Source of the DNA: Qipengyuania intermedia | Lineage (GTDB): Bacteria; Pseudomonadota; Alphaproteobacteria; Sphingomonadales; Sphingomonadaceae | NCBI RefSeq assembly: GCF_019711615.1 | Contig: NZ_JAIGNS010000001.1 | Location: 868,001 to 932,000 of the forward strand | DNA length: 64,000 bases | Direction of reading: 5' to 3' | Shown here: piece after piece, positions 9,395 to 17,492 of the stretch | How positions within the stretch are numbered: the stretch's first letter is position 1 | Layout: the number at the start of each line of letters is the position of its first letter | The notes under the pieces: model-generated | The model's database searches: none | What the model was told of the DNA's origin: nothing | What the model saw: only the letters and a program-made list of their open reading frames with translations | Translations under genes and position numbers: made by a program

Positions 9395-10225
9395 CTAGGT
9401 ACTGACGAGCGAAATTCCAGCTGGAAACTGTTCAGCGCGCAGCGCGTCGGCAAGTTCCCGCCCGTCCTCTCCGCCAAGCCTGCGATCGGCCAGGCTGGGC
9501 GATCCACGCCGCTTGGCGAGCTTCTGCCCGCTCTCGTCGACCAGGATCGGATGATGGTGCCAATCGGGCACCGGCAGGTCGAGCAGCGCCTGCAGCACAC
9601 GGTGCACATGGGTAGCCGCGAACAGGTCCTGCCCGCGCGTGACCAATGTCACTCCGTCCGCCGCATCGTCGAGCGTGGCGGCAAGGTGATAGCTGGCCGG
9701 CGCGTCCTTGCGCACAAGCACCACGTCGCCGAGCGGGCGCGGGTCGGCCCGGATGAGACCAGCCAGCTCGTCTTCCCAGAAAATCTCGCCCACTTCGGCC
9801 ATGGCACGGTCCACGTCCAGCCGCAGGGCAGCGGGCTTCTCCGGATCGAGCAGGCGGCCCTTGCAGGTGCCGGGATAGATCGCGCCTTCGGGCCCGAAAC
9901 GAGGTTCGGCCGCCTGGATATCGGCGCGCGTGCAGGTGCACGGGTAAAGCAGGCCGCGATGCAGCAGATCGCGCGCGGTCTCCTCATAAGTCGCCAGCCG
10001 GGTCGATTGCGCGGGCACTTCTTCCCATTCCAGCCCCAGCCATTCGAGATCGGCGCGGAATTCGTCGGCCAGTTCGGGGCGCGAGCGTTCGCCGTCGATA
10101 TCCTCGATCCGCAGCAGGAAACGTCCGCCCCGCTCGCGCACCAGATCGTGCGCCACGATGGCCGCATAGGCGTGGCCAAGATGCAGCGAGCCATTGGGGC
10201 TTGGGGCGAAGCGGGAGACGATCAC
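9395..10225 (-). CDS. gluQ: Glutamyl-Q tRNA(Asp) synthetase
   Basis: A 276-residue truncated glutamyl-tRNA synthetase paralogue that attaches glutamate to queuosine in the anticodon of tRNA(Asp). The class I signature is SPNGSLHLGH near residue 9 and the KMSKS equivalent is KLAKRRG near residue 235. The zinc-binding cysteines appear as YPCTCTRADI and YPGTC. The anticodon-binding domain of true GltX is absent, which separates it from GltX. It forms a queuosine-related pair at a distance with queC at 37 kb. It begins the minus-strand run gluQ, HIG1-like, adenosyltransferase, hbd. Confidence 0.94.
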   Translation of the reverse strand: MIVSRFAPSPNGSLHLGHAYAAIVAHDLVRERGGRFLLRIEDIDGERSRPELADEFRADLEWLGLEWEEVPAQSTRLATYEETARDLLHRGLLYPCTCTRADIQAAEPRFGPEGAIYPGTCKGRLLDPEKPAALRLDVDRAMAEVGEIFWEDELAGLIRADPRPLGDVVLVRKDAPASYHLAATLDDAADGVTLVTRGQDLFAATHVHRVLQALLDLPVPDWHHHPILVDESGQKLAKRRGSPSLADRRLGGEDGRELADALRAEQFPAGISLVST

Positions 10226-10341
10226 GTGACGGGACTCGCGGGATAAGCTTGTGGATAGCCTGTCTGTAACAGTCTTGACCCTTTTGTTTGCAAGTGCATT
10301 CTCAACCTCATCGGGGAGGGACGCACACGTGTCTACGACTG

Positions 10342-10950
10342 ATGTTCAAGGCTGAGTTACTCGAACGCGCGGCTCGTTTCCGCAGCGCCGACGAGGATCC
10401 GACACGAAATCTGGAATCGTGTCCCTCGCTCGTGCTCAACGCGGATTACACGCCGCTATCCTATTATCCGCTGAGCCTGTGGCCCTGGCAGACCGCAATC
10501 AAGGCGATCTTCCTCGACCGCGTGGACGTGATCGAGACCTACGAGCGCGAGGTCCATTCGCCCAATCTCGACATGAAGATTCCCAGCGTGATCGCGCTGA
10601 AGCAATATGTGAAACCGTCCGAATTCCCGGCCTTCACACGCTTCAACCTGTTCCTGCGCGACCGCTTCTCCTGCCAGTTCTGCGGCGACATGAACAATCT
10701 GACCTTCGACCATGTCGTGCCGCGCCGCCTGGGCGGGAAGACGACGTGGGAGAATATCGCCACCGCCTGCGCGCCCTGCAACATGAAGAAGGGCGGCCGC
10801 ACGCCCAAACAGGCGGGGATGACGCTCTATCACGAGCCGATCCGCCCGACCCACTGGCAATTGCAGCAGCACGGCAAGATGTTCCCGCCCAACTACCTGC
10901 ACGAAACATGGCGGGACTGGCTCTATTGGGACATCGAGCTGGAAGCGTAA
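10342..10950 (+). CDS. HNH endonuclease family protein
   Basis: A 202-residue protein with an HNH nuclease core: CQFCGDMNNLTFDHVVPRRLGG (residues ~110-131) and ATACAPCNMKKGGRTPKQAGM (~140-160). The paired CxxC motifs suit a structural zinc and the DH/N suits the metal site. The first ~100 residues carry the conserved SLVLNADYTPLSYYPLSLWPW segment seen in the stand-alone bacterial HNH family, whose role is unknown and probably not restriction. No good Shine-Dalgarno precedes ATG 10342; see the separate note on the out-of-frame GTG at 10329. Confidence 0.88.
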   Translation: MFKAELLERAARFRSADEDPTRNLESCPSLVLNADYTPLSYYPLSLWPWQTAIKAIFLDRVDVIETYEREVHSPNLDMKIPSVIALKQYVKPSEFPAFTRFNLFLRDRFSCQFCGDMNNLTFDHVVPRRLGGKTTWENIATACAPCNMKKGGRTPKQAGMTLYHEPIRPTHWQLQQHGKMFPPNYLHETWRDWLYWDIELEA

Positions 10951-10991
10951 GCGCGGCGATACTGCCGGACTGCTGGTCGCCGACTGCTACG

Positions 10992-11027
10992 GGCGTCCAG
11001 CCTCACATCACTGCGAGCCTGGACGCC
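10992..11027. terminator. Hairpin between convergent genes
   Basis: A 9-base inverted repeat, GGCGTCCAG (10992-11000) with CTGGACGCC (11019-11027), and a partial inner CTC/GAG pairing. It lies between the HNH gene and the convergent DJ-1-like gene. There is no U-run on either side, so it may act as a weak or Rho-assisted bidirectional terminator or as a 3' end stabiliser. Confidence 0.45.
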
Positions 11028-11065
11028 TATCGCGGCTGTTCGAGGAGCGATGCCCTCGGCCTATT

Positions 11066-11752
11066 TCACTTCGCGGCGGCGAGCGCTTCGAGCAGTTTTT
11101 CGGCCGCCGGTTCGCTCGAGGGCGGGTTCTGGCCGGTGATCAGCAAGCCGTCCTGCACGACATAGGGCTCGAACACGCCGTCCTTGGAAAAATCGCCGCC
11201 CTGCTGTTTGAGCACGTCCTCCAGCAGGAAGGGAACCACGTCGGTCAGGCCGACCGCTTCTTCTTCCTCATTGGTGAAACCGGTGACTTTGCGGCCTTTC
11301 ACGATCGGGTCGCCCTCCGGAGTGGCGACATTCTTGAGCACAGCCGGCGCGTGGCAGACGAGCGCCACCGGCTTGCCAGCCGATAGTGCGCCTTCGATGG
11401 TCGCCTTGGAATCGGCGCTTTCGGCAAGGTCCCACAGGGGTCCGTGACCGCCGGGATAGAACACGCCGTCAAAATCGGCGACATCGATCCCGGCAAGCTT
11501 GTGGGTCGATGCGAGATGCGCCTGCGCTTCTTCGTCGCTCTTGAACCTCTTGGTTGCATCGGTCTGGGCATCGGGCTCGTCGGACTTGGGATCGAGCGGG
11601 GGCTGGCCGCCGGCAGGGCTCGCCAGGGTGATGTCGTGCCCGGCATCCTTGAGCACATAATAAGGGGCAGCAAATTCTTCGAGCCAGAAACCAGTCTTCT
11701 TGCCGGTATCGCCAAGCTCGTCGTGGCTGGTGAGAACCATGAGGATTTTCAT
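11066..11752 (-). CDS. DJ-1/PfpI family protein (type 1 glutamine amidotransferase domain)
   Basis: A 228-residue member of the DJ-1/PfpI superfamily, closest in layout to the Hsp31/YDR533-type proteins (KILMVLTSHDELGDTGKKTGFWLEEFAAPYYVLKDAGHDITLASPAGG). The nucleophile cysteine is in PVALVCHAPAVL near residue 130 with the adjacent histidine, and FYPGGHGPLWDL gives the oxyanion region. Family members act as glyoxalase III, deglycase or chaperone. The start ATG at 11752 has AAAGGA upstream; the in-frame extension to 11944 is unlikely because it overlaps the tetR operator region. Confidence 0.9.
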   Translation of the reverse strand: MKILMVLTSHDELGDTGKKTGFWLEEFAAPYYVLKDAGHDITLASPAGGQPPLDPKSDEPDAQTDATKRFKSDEEAQAHLASTHKLAGIDVADFDGVFYPGGHGPLWDLAESADSKATIEGALSAGKPVALVCHAPAVLKNVATPEGDPIVKGRKVTGFTNEEEEAVGLTDVVPFLLEDVLKQQGGDFSKDGVFEPYVVQDGLLITGQNPPSSEPAAEKLLEALAAAK

Positions 11753-11936
11753 ACGGCTAGTCCTTTCGCACAGTGGGGGAACGCCCGTCGCATCGGGACG
11801 GAGCCTCGGGATTGGAACACGCGAGGCACGGTTCGGTTTCGCCCCGCCCCTCCTCATCGCTGGACCCGCTGCGCGGAGGGGACCATAAGCGAGCCGCGGG
11901 TCGCTCCCACGCGGTAGGCTGCGCGCCCATGAGAAT

Positions 11937-11958
11937 TTATTCAACAGCCATTGAATAA
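11937..11958. promoter_or_regulatory. Palindromic operator upstream of tetR
   Basis: A perfect dyad TTATTCAA-N6-TTGAATAA centred 52 bases before the tetR start. The right arm doubles as a possible -35 (TTGAAT), followed after 16 bases by TATGTT as a -10. A TetR dimer bound here would block its own operon. This geometry is typical of TetR/AcrR autoregulation; binding by this particular protein is inferred. Confidence 0.65.
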
Positions 11959-11999
11959 CCCGTTCGCGCGATTATGTTGCGGCGCACAAGGAGCGATCG

Positions 12000-12629
12000 A
12001 TGGCTGAGCGACGCGGGCGGGGACGCCCGAGCGATACACTAACGGATACGAGTGCAGCGATTGCGCAGGCAGCGCTGCAGCGCTTTGCCGCGCGCGGTTT
12101 CGAGGCGACGTCGCTGCGCGAAATCGCCGGTGACGCCGGGGTCGACGTCGCGCTGATTTCCTACCGTTTCGGCGGCAAGCTTGGCTTGTGGAAGGATATC
12201 GTGTCGACGGCGGGGGTGGACCTGCGCGAGGCTCTGGAGCAGGCGCTCGGCGACAGTGATCCCGGCAATGCCCGGCAGCAGCTCGACCATTCGACACGGG
12301 CTTTCCTCGCCTACCTCCTCGCCCGTCCCGAAATCCCCCGCCTGCTGCTGCGCGACATCACGATCGATAGCGACCGCTCGCAATGGCTGCTCGAAACCCT
12401 GTCCTTACCGCTCCACCGGCATTTCATCGACTTGGCGCAGGCGGCTGCGGACGAGGACGGGAAAAAGCCGACGCACCTCCAGTTCCGGGTGGCGAATTTC
12501 ATATATTCCGCTGCCAGCACGGTCGCGCGGCGCGAACGCCTCGGCAAGCTGGTCGACGGCGTGGGAGACGACGACCAGTTCGCAGCCGCGCTCGAAGGCG
12601 TTCTGCTCGGGGAAGGTCTCGGATTGTGA
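12000..12629 (+). CDS. TetR/AcrR family transcriptional repressor of the efflux operon
   Basis: A 209-residue TetR-type regulator. The N-terminal HTH is clear (AIAQAALQRFAARGFEATSLREIAGDAGVDVALISYRFGGKLGLW, residues 20-65) and the remainder is the helical ligand/dimer domain. It is the first gene of a four-gene operon, overlapping the MFS start by 4 bases (GTGA). The start ATG follows AAGGAGCGATCG. Ligands are likely substrates of the exporter it precedes; which ones cannot be told. Confidence 0.93.
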   Translation: MAERRGRGRPSDTLTDTSAAIAQAALQRFAARGFEATSLREIAGDAGVDVALISYRFGGKLGLWKDIVSTAGVDLREALEQALGDSDPGNARQQLDHSTRAFLAYLLARPEIPRLLLRDITIDSDRSQWLLETLSLPLHRHFIDLAQAAADEDGKKPTHLQFRVANFIYSAASTVARRERLGKLVDGVGDDDQFAAALEGVLLGEGLGL

Positions 12630-14311
12630 CCGACCGCGCGCCCCTTATCGACCATGTGGACGGGTACCGGTTCAAGCCGCACGAGATGCCGATCCTTCCC
12701 GGTTCTCCGGCCAATCCCGACCACCCCCCGGCACGCCGCGCGGCCTATCTCGCCATCGGCGTCTTCATGGCCCTGGTGGGCGGTGCGCAAAACGGCTTCT
12801 TGCTCGCCAATGCGCCGGCTCTCCAGGCCGAGTTCGCGCTCACCCCGGTCGAGACCGGGTGGCTGACCGTCGCCTTCTATTCGACCTATGCCACGATGAG
12901 CATGCTGTTGTTCCGCGTGCGCCAGGAATTCGGCATCCAGCCCTTCGTGCGATGGGCCATGGCGGGACTGGTCGCAGCCAATTTCGTGCAGATGATCGGC
13001 CCCGGCTATTATCCCGAGCTCGCCGCGCGCGCTGTTGCGGGCATTACCGCCAGCGGCCTGTCGGCGCTCGCGATCTATTACCTCATGCAGGGCCTGCCAG
13101 CCGCCATGCGGGTTGGCGGGCTGGTCATCTCTCTCGGCCTTACCCAGGTCGCTTTCCCGCTCACCCGCGCTTTATCGCCCGCGCTTCTGGTCGATGGCGA
13201 CATCACGCATATCTTCCGGTTCCAGTTCGCGCTCTCGCTGGTCGGCTTCGGCATGGTTTACATGCTTCGCCTGCCGCCCGGCATCCGCAAGCCGACCTTC
13301 GAAAAGCTCGACATTCCGAGCATCGCGCTGTTCGTGATCGGCGTTGCCGCGCTGTGCGCATTCCTGATCCAGGGCCGCATCCAGTGGTGGGACACGCCCT
13401 GGCTGGGTTACGCGCTGGCCGCCAGCGTCCTCGCGCTGGGCGGATGCTTCCTGATCGAAGCCAATCGCAAGAGCCCCATGCTCGACCTCAGCTGGCTGTC
13501 GAGCCGCGCGATCCTCGCCCTCGCCCTGATCGGGGCGACGGTGCGCATCCTCGTCGCCGAACAGGGTTTCGGGGCCAGCGGAATGTTCGCCGCGCTGGGT
13601 TACGGCAACGAGCAGCTGACCGGCTATTTCTGGGTCCTCGCCGGGGCGACATTCGGCGGCATGGCGCTGTCGGTTGTCCGGCTCGATCCCAGGGACCTCA
13701 CGCGGCCCGTGCTCTTCGCGATCCTCGTCATCGGCATCGCTGCCTTTGCCGATACGCGCACCGGGGTGATGACGCGGCCGCAGGACCTCTACCTCACGCA
13801 GGCCGCCATCGCTTTCGCAGCCGTTTTCGCCATGGGGCCGATCATGATGGAAGGGATGCTGCGCGCCCTTGCGGCAGGCCAGAGCTACGTCATCAGCTTC
13901 ATCGCGATATTCTCGCTCTCGCAATCGATCGGCGGCCTTGCCGGGATTTCGCTGCTGTCGGCCTTCCACACCGTGCGCCTCAAGACGCACCTCATCGATG
14001 CCGGCAGCACGCTCACGCTGGCCAACCAGCAGCTGGGCGAGGCTCTCGGCAATGCCGCACGGCGCGCCGCGCCGCTCCAGGGCGATCCCGCGCTCCGCCA
14101 ACAGGAGGCTGCGGCGAATATTTCGGCAGAGGTGGGCCGCGAGGCCGCAGTGCTCGCCTTCAACGATGTTTTCTTCCTCATCGGCACGCTGTCGGCTGTG
14201 ACCTTCGCCGTCGTCTTCGTGCCGTGGCTCCTCAACAAAATCCGCGGGCGCAACCCGCTCGCCAAGGAACTGGCCTTCATGGAGGCCATGCTCGCAAGGA
14301 CCAGACAATGA
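12626..14311 (+). CDS. MFS multidrug transporter, DHA2/EmrB-like
   Basis: A 561-residue major facilitator with a hydrophobic pattern of about 14 transmembrane helices, as in the DHA2 (EmrB/QacA) family. A cytosolic N-terminal ~35 residues (TDRAPLIDHVDGYRFKPHEMP) precedes helix 1. It is the inner-membrane pump of a tripartite exporter, working with the HlyD-type adaptor and OMF encoded next. The start is GTG 12626, overlapping the tetR stop; the reading frame is open far upstream, but that part has no transporter features. The 3' end overlaps the adaptor by ATGA. Confidence 0.9.
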   Translation: MTDRAPLIDHVDGYRFKPHEMPILPGSPANPDHPPARRAAYLAIGVFMALVGGAQNGFLLANAPALQAEFALTPVETGWLTVAFYSTYATMSMLLFRVRQEFGIQPFVRWAMAGLVAANFVQMIGPGYYPELAARAVAGITASGLSALAIYYLMQGLPAAMRVGGLVISLGLTQVAFPLTRALSPALLVDGDITHIFRFQFALSLVGFGMVYMLRLPPGIRKPTFEKLDIPSIALFVIGVAALCAFLIQGRIQWWDTPWLGYALAASVLALGGCFLIEANRKSPMLDLSWLSSRAILALALIGATVRILVAEQGFGASGMFAALGYGNEQLTGYFWVLAGATFGGMALSVVRLDPRDLTRPVLFAILVIGIAAFADTRTGVMTRPQDLYLTQAAIAFAAVFAMGPIMMEGMLRALAAGQSYVISFIAIFSLSQSIGGLAGISLLSAFHTVRLKTHLIDAGSTLTLANQQLGEALGNAARRAAPLQGDPALRQQEAAANISAEVGREAAVLAFNDVFFLIGTLSAVTFAVVFVPWLLNKIRGRNPLAKELAFMEAMLARTRQ

Positions 14312-15417
14312 CCGACCCTACCCAGCCCGAAAACCAGGCCGACAGCGACGCCATGCCCGCTCCCGAACGCGAAACGGGCTGGTCGCCCAACCCGTCCCGC
14401 CGCCGGATCGTGGTGGCGACCGCGGCGATCCTGATCGGCGTGCTGGTGGCGCTGTTCGCCTGGGGCCTGCCTCCTTTCGCAGGGGGCGACGAGACAACGA
14501 ACAACGCCTATGTCCGCGGCCGTACCACGGTCGTCAGCCCGCAGGTTGCAGGCTATCTCGTGGACGTCCCGGTGGTGGATTTCCAGCGCGTGCAAGAGGG
14601 CGACCTGCTGGCGCGGATCGACGATGCACCCTTCCAGCAAAAGCTCCAGCAGGGCGAGGCCAATACGGCAGCGCAGGAAGCCACGCTCGCCAACAGCGCC
14701 CAAAGCCTGCGGTCGGCACGCGCACAGCTCGAAGCGCAGGACGCCGCAGTCGCAGCGGCGCGTGCGGGGCTGGAGAAGGCCCAGGCCGACATGAACCGCA
14801 TCGCCGAACTCGTCGGCGAAGGCTCGGTTTCCCTGCGCGAGCGCGACCAGGCGCGTGCAGCCCTGCAACAGGCACAGGCAGGCGTAAGGCAGGCGCAGGC
14901 GCAGCGCGCCATCGCGGCGGAAAACGTCCGTTCGGTCACCGTTGGGCGGGGCGCGCTGGAAGCGCAGGTCGCTGGAGCCGAGGCTTCCAAGGGCCTTGCC
15001 GAATTCGAGCTGTCGCGCACCGAGATCCGCGCGCCGCGCTCCGGGCGGCTGAGCGAGGTCAGCGCGCGCGTCGGGCAGCTGGTCACTGCCGGAACGCAGC
15101 TCATGTACATCGTGCCCGACGATTTGTGGGTGGTCGCCAACTTCAAGGAAACGCAGACCGCGAATATGGCCGTCGGCCAGCGCGCCACGCTGGAAATCGA
15201 TGCACTCGGCGGCATCGAGCTGACCGGCCGCGTACAGAGCATCGCGCCTGCCGCCAGCAGCGAATTCAGCCTCGTCAAGCCGGACACCGGCGCGGGCAAT
15301 TTCGTGAAGGTGCCCCAGCGCATCGCCGTGCGGATCGTGCTCGACAAGGGACAGCAGGCGGCAGAGCGGCTCGGCCCGGGCATGTCCGTAGTCGCCACCG
15401 TCCATACGAAGGACTGA
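14308..15417 (+). CDS. HlyD/EmrA family periplasmic adaptor
   Basis: A 369-residue membrane-fusion protein. There is one N-terminal transmembrane helix (residues ~34-53). A split lipoyl (biotinyl-like) domain follows: TVVSPQVAGYLVDVPV...VQEGDLLARID at the start and FELSRTEIRAPRSGRLSEVSARVGQLV after the hairpin. A long alanine/glutamine-rich coiled-coil hairpin spans about residues 110-230. It links the MFS pump to the outer-membrane channel. It is translationally coupled to the MFS gene (ATGA) and the channel gene starts 2 bases after its stop. Confidence 0.95.
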   Translation: MTDPTQPENQADSDAMPAPERETGWSPNPSRRRIVVATAAILIGVLVALFAWGLPPFAGGDETTNNAYVRGRTTVVSPQVAGYLVDVPVVDFQRVQEGDLLARIDDAPFQQKLQQGEANTAAQEATLANSAQSLRSARAQLEAQDAAVAAARAGLEKAQADMNRIAELVGEGSVSLRERDQARAALQQAQAGVRQAQAQRAIAAENVRSVTVGRGALEAQVAGAEASKGLAEFELSRTEIRAPRSGRLSEVSARVGQLVTAGTQLMYIVPDDLWVVANFKETQTANMAVGQRATLEIDALGGIELTGRVQSIAPAASSEFSLVKPDTGAGNFVKVPQRIAVRIVLDKGQQAAERLGPGMSVVATVHTKD

Positions 15418-15419
15418 TC

Positions 15420-16787
15420 ATGAAGTGCAGATCGCTCGCCCTAGCGGCCACCACCGCCCTCGCCCTCTCGGCCTGCGCTCCTGCATTGCAGGACGCGCCC
15501 ATCGGCGCGGCAGTATCCCCGCCGACCGAATGGCGTACGCAGCTTGAAGTGACCGCCCCTGTCGAGCGGGAGTGGTGGGCCGGTTTCGGCGACCCGCAAC
15601 TTGTACGCCTCGTCGAACAGGCACAGGCGAACAATCCCGACTTGCAAGTCGCCGCAGCCCGCGTCGAAGAGGCGCGCGCGACCGAGCTTGGCTCACGCGG
15701 CTTCCTCCTTCCCGCCATCGGTGTCGGCGCCGAGGGCGGCGTGCGGCGCGAAATATCGCCTTTCGGCCAGCCGCAGACGACGCTAGCGTCACAGCCTGCA
15801 TTCCGAGCCAGCTACGAGCTCGATCTCTTCGGCAAGAACGCCGCCCGCGTGGATGCCGCCGAAGCCGGTGTTGCCGCAAGCGCCGCAGCCGCAGAAGCGG
15901 CACGCCTGTCGGTGAGCGCAGCGACTGCCAGCGGCTATATCACCCTGCTGGCGCTCGACCGGCGGCTCTCGGTGCTGGAGGAAACGCTGGTGGCACGGGA
16001 GGAAGCGGTGAAGTTCGCCCGCGACCGGGCCGAGGTCGGCTACACCTCTCAGCTGCCCCTGAGGCAGGCTGAGGCGGAATACCAGGCGACCGCGCAGCTC
16101 GTCCCGCAACTCAAGGCGCAGATCGCGCGTCAGGAAAACGCGCTTTCGGTCCTGACCGGCGAATTGCCGGGCGCGATCGAGCGCGGCGGGACGTTCGAAG
16201 CTCTGCGCCGGCCACCGGCACCTGCAGCCCTTCCTGCCGAATTGCTGCGCCGCCGTCCCGATGTCGCTGCCGCGGAGTACCGCATTGCCGCCTCGGATGC
16301 ACAGATGCGCCAGGCGCGCGCGGACTTCATGCCTTCGATCGATTTGGGGGCGACGGCGGGGATGGTGCTTTCCGACCTGCTCGCCGATCCGGTGGGCGTC
16401 TGGTCGCTGGGCGGCAGCATCCTGGCTCCGATCTTCCAGGGCGGGAAGCTGCAGGCGCAGCTCGACGGAGCGACGGCGCGCAGGGACCAGGCGGCATGGG
16501 CATACCGTTCGACCGTCCTGTCCGCGTTCGGGGAGGTTGAGGACCGCATGGCGGTGCTGGCCAATCTGCAGGACCAGCAGGTCGCGCTCGAAGCCCAGCA
16601 GATAGCCGTTGCCGACGCGCTGCGTCATGCGCGCAACCGGTACCGGGCCGGCTATTCGCCCTATATCGAACAGGTCGATGCACAACGCGCCCTGCTTGGC
16701 GTCGAATTGTCGCTGATCGAGGTGAAGGCCAATGAACTGACCGCGCTGGTCGGCCTTTACCAGGCCGTCGGCGGTTCGCCGGAATAG
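15420..16787 (+). CDS. Outer-membrane efflux lipoprotein (NodT/OprM type)
   Basis: A 455-residue TolC-like channel of the NodT lipoprotein subfamily. A lipoprotein signal is seen (MKCRSLALAATTALALSACA, lipidated cysteine at residue 19). Two OEP repeats follow, with the usual ARVEEARA and ARADFMPSIDLGA segments, the WWAGFGDPQL start motif and LPAELLRRRPDVAAAEY in the middle. It completes the TetR-MFS-HlyD-OMF exporter. A longer in-frame open frame exists upstream inside the adaptor gene but lacks a signal peptide. Confidence 0.95.
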   Translation: MKCRSLALAATTALALSACAPALQDAPIGAAVSPPTEWRTQLEVTAPVEREWWAGFGDPQLVRLVEQAQANNPDLQVAAARVEEARATELGSRGFLLPAIGVGAEGGVRREISPFGQPQTTLASQPAFRASYELDLFGKNAARVDAAEAGVAASAAAAEAARLSVSAATASGYITLLALDRRLSVLEETLVAREEAVKFARDRAEVGYTSQLPLRQAEAEYQATAQLVPQLKAQIARQENALSVLTGELPGAIERGGTFEALRRPPAPAALPAELLRRRPDVAAAEYRIAASDAQMRQARADFMPSIDLGATAGMVLSDLLADPVGVWSLGGSILAPIFQGGKLQAQLDGATARRDQAAWAYRSTVLSAFGEVEDRMAVLANLQDQQVALEAQQIAVADALRHARNRYRAGYSPYIEQVDAQRALLGVELSLIEVKANELTALVGLYQAVGGSPE

Positions 16788-16939
16788 GACTGACGGAGTA
16801 ATTCCGGGTCGGCGGTGAAGCGGCCGCCGGGGAACAGATTGCGAGACATCTCCGAGTCTTGAAAGATTGGCGGCGCGCCGATTTGCCTGTCCTGCTCGGG
16901 TGTGAGACAATCCGCATCGATGACGAGGGGGAAAGCGAA

Positions 16940-17452
16940 ATGTCAGGCAAGAGTTTCGGTGTGTTCGTATCTTTTCTGGCGCTACCAGCCCTGTACAGCT
17001 GCAATGACAGCGGAGAAAGGCCGCAAGCAGTTCAGGATGACCTGATAAACACGGAATATCCCGAAGATGTCGCCGAGATAGAGGCCGTTCTTGCCGACAT
17101 TCAATTGACTATTCGCGAAGGCGACATTGACAGGCTGATATCCCATCACGCTTACAGCCCCAAATTCTCGGACTTCCAAGATGGTGGTATGAGGACCGGT
17201 GCGACCGAGAACGAAAGAAATGAGCGCGAATTCTTCGGAGGGGCTAGCAGCATCGAAAAGTTTGAATATGCCGATCCGAAAATCTCAGTCTATGGCGATG
17301 TCGCCGTCGCAACTGTCCATCCTGATGTCGAAATGACCTTTGGTGATCAGGCAATTGCTGCAAGACGTCAGCTTACTTTGGTTTTTGCAAGGACCGAAGG
17401 CGGCTGGAAAATCGTGCATGAGCATAACTCGCCTCTGAACTCGGAGGCCTGA
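16940..17452 (+). CDS. Putative lipoprotein with SnoaL/DUF4440-like domain
   Basis: A 170-residue exported protein. The N-terminus MSGKSFGVFVSFLALPALYSCND reads as a lipoprotein signal with the cysteine at about residue 22. The rest resembles an NTF2-like (SnoaL/DUF4440) cone fold: an EIEAVLADIQLTIREGDIDRLISHHAYSPKF helix and a C-terminal LTLVFARTEGGWKIVHEHNSP strand pair. The start ATG 16940 follows GAGGGGGAAAG. The gene is visibly less GC-rich than its neighbours, so it may be a later acquisition. Substrate or role is unknown. Confidence 0.75.
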   Translation: MSGKSFGVFVSFLALPALYSCNDSGERPQAVQDDLINTEYPEDVAEIEAVLADIQLTIREGDIDRLISHHAYSPKFSDFQDGGMRTGATENERNEREFFGGASSIEKFEYADPKISVYGDVAVATVHPDVEMTFGDQAIAARRQLTLVFARTEGGWKIVHEHNSPLNSEA

Positions 17453-17492
17453 ACGATGTTTCCAAGCAGCTCTTTTCAAACGTTGCAGGCGA

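Noticed and set aside
12181-15417. Very long plus-strand frame through the MFS gene into the adaptor
   Set aside because: Only its last part is real (the adaptor from ATG 14308); the rest is out of frame with the MFS protein and low in complexity.
16757-16849. 30-codon minus-strand frame MSRNLFPGGRFTADPELLRQ... between the OMF gene and the lipoprotein gene
   Set aside because: No adequate ribosome-binding site and it overlaps the 3' end of the efflux channel gene; too short to support.
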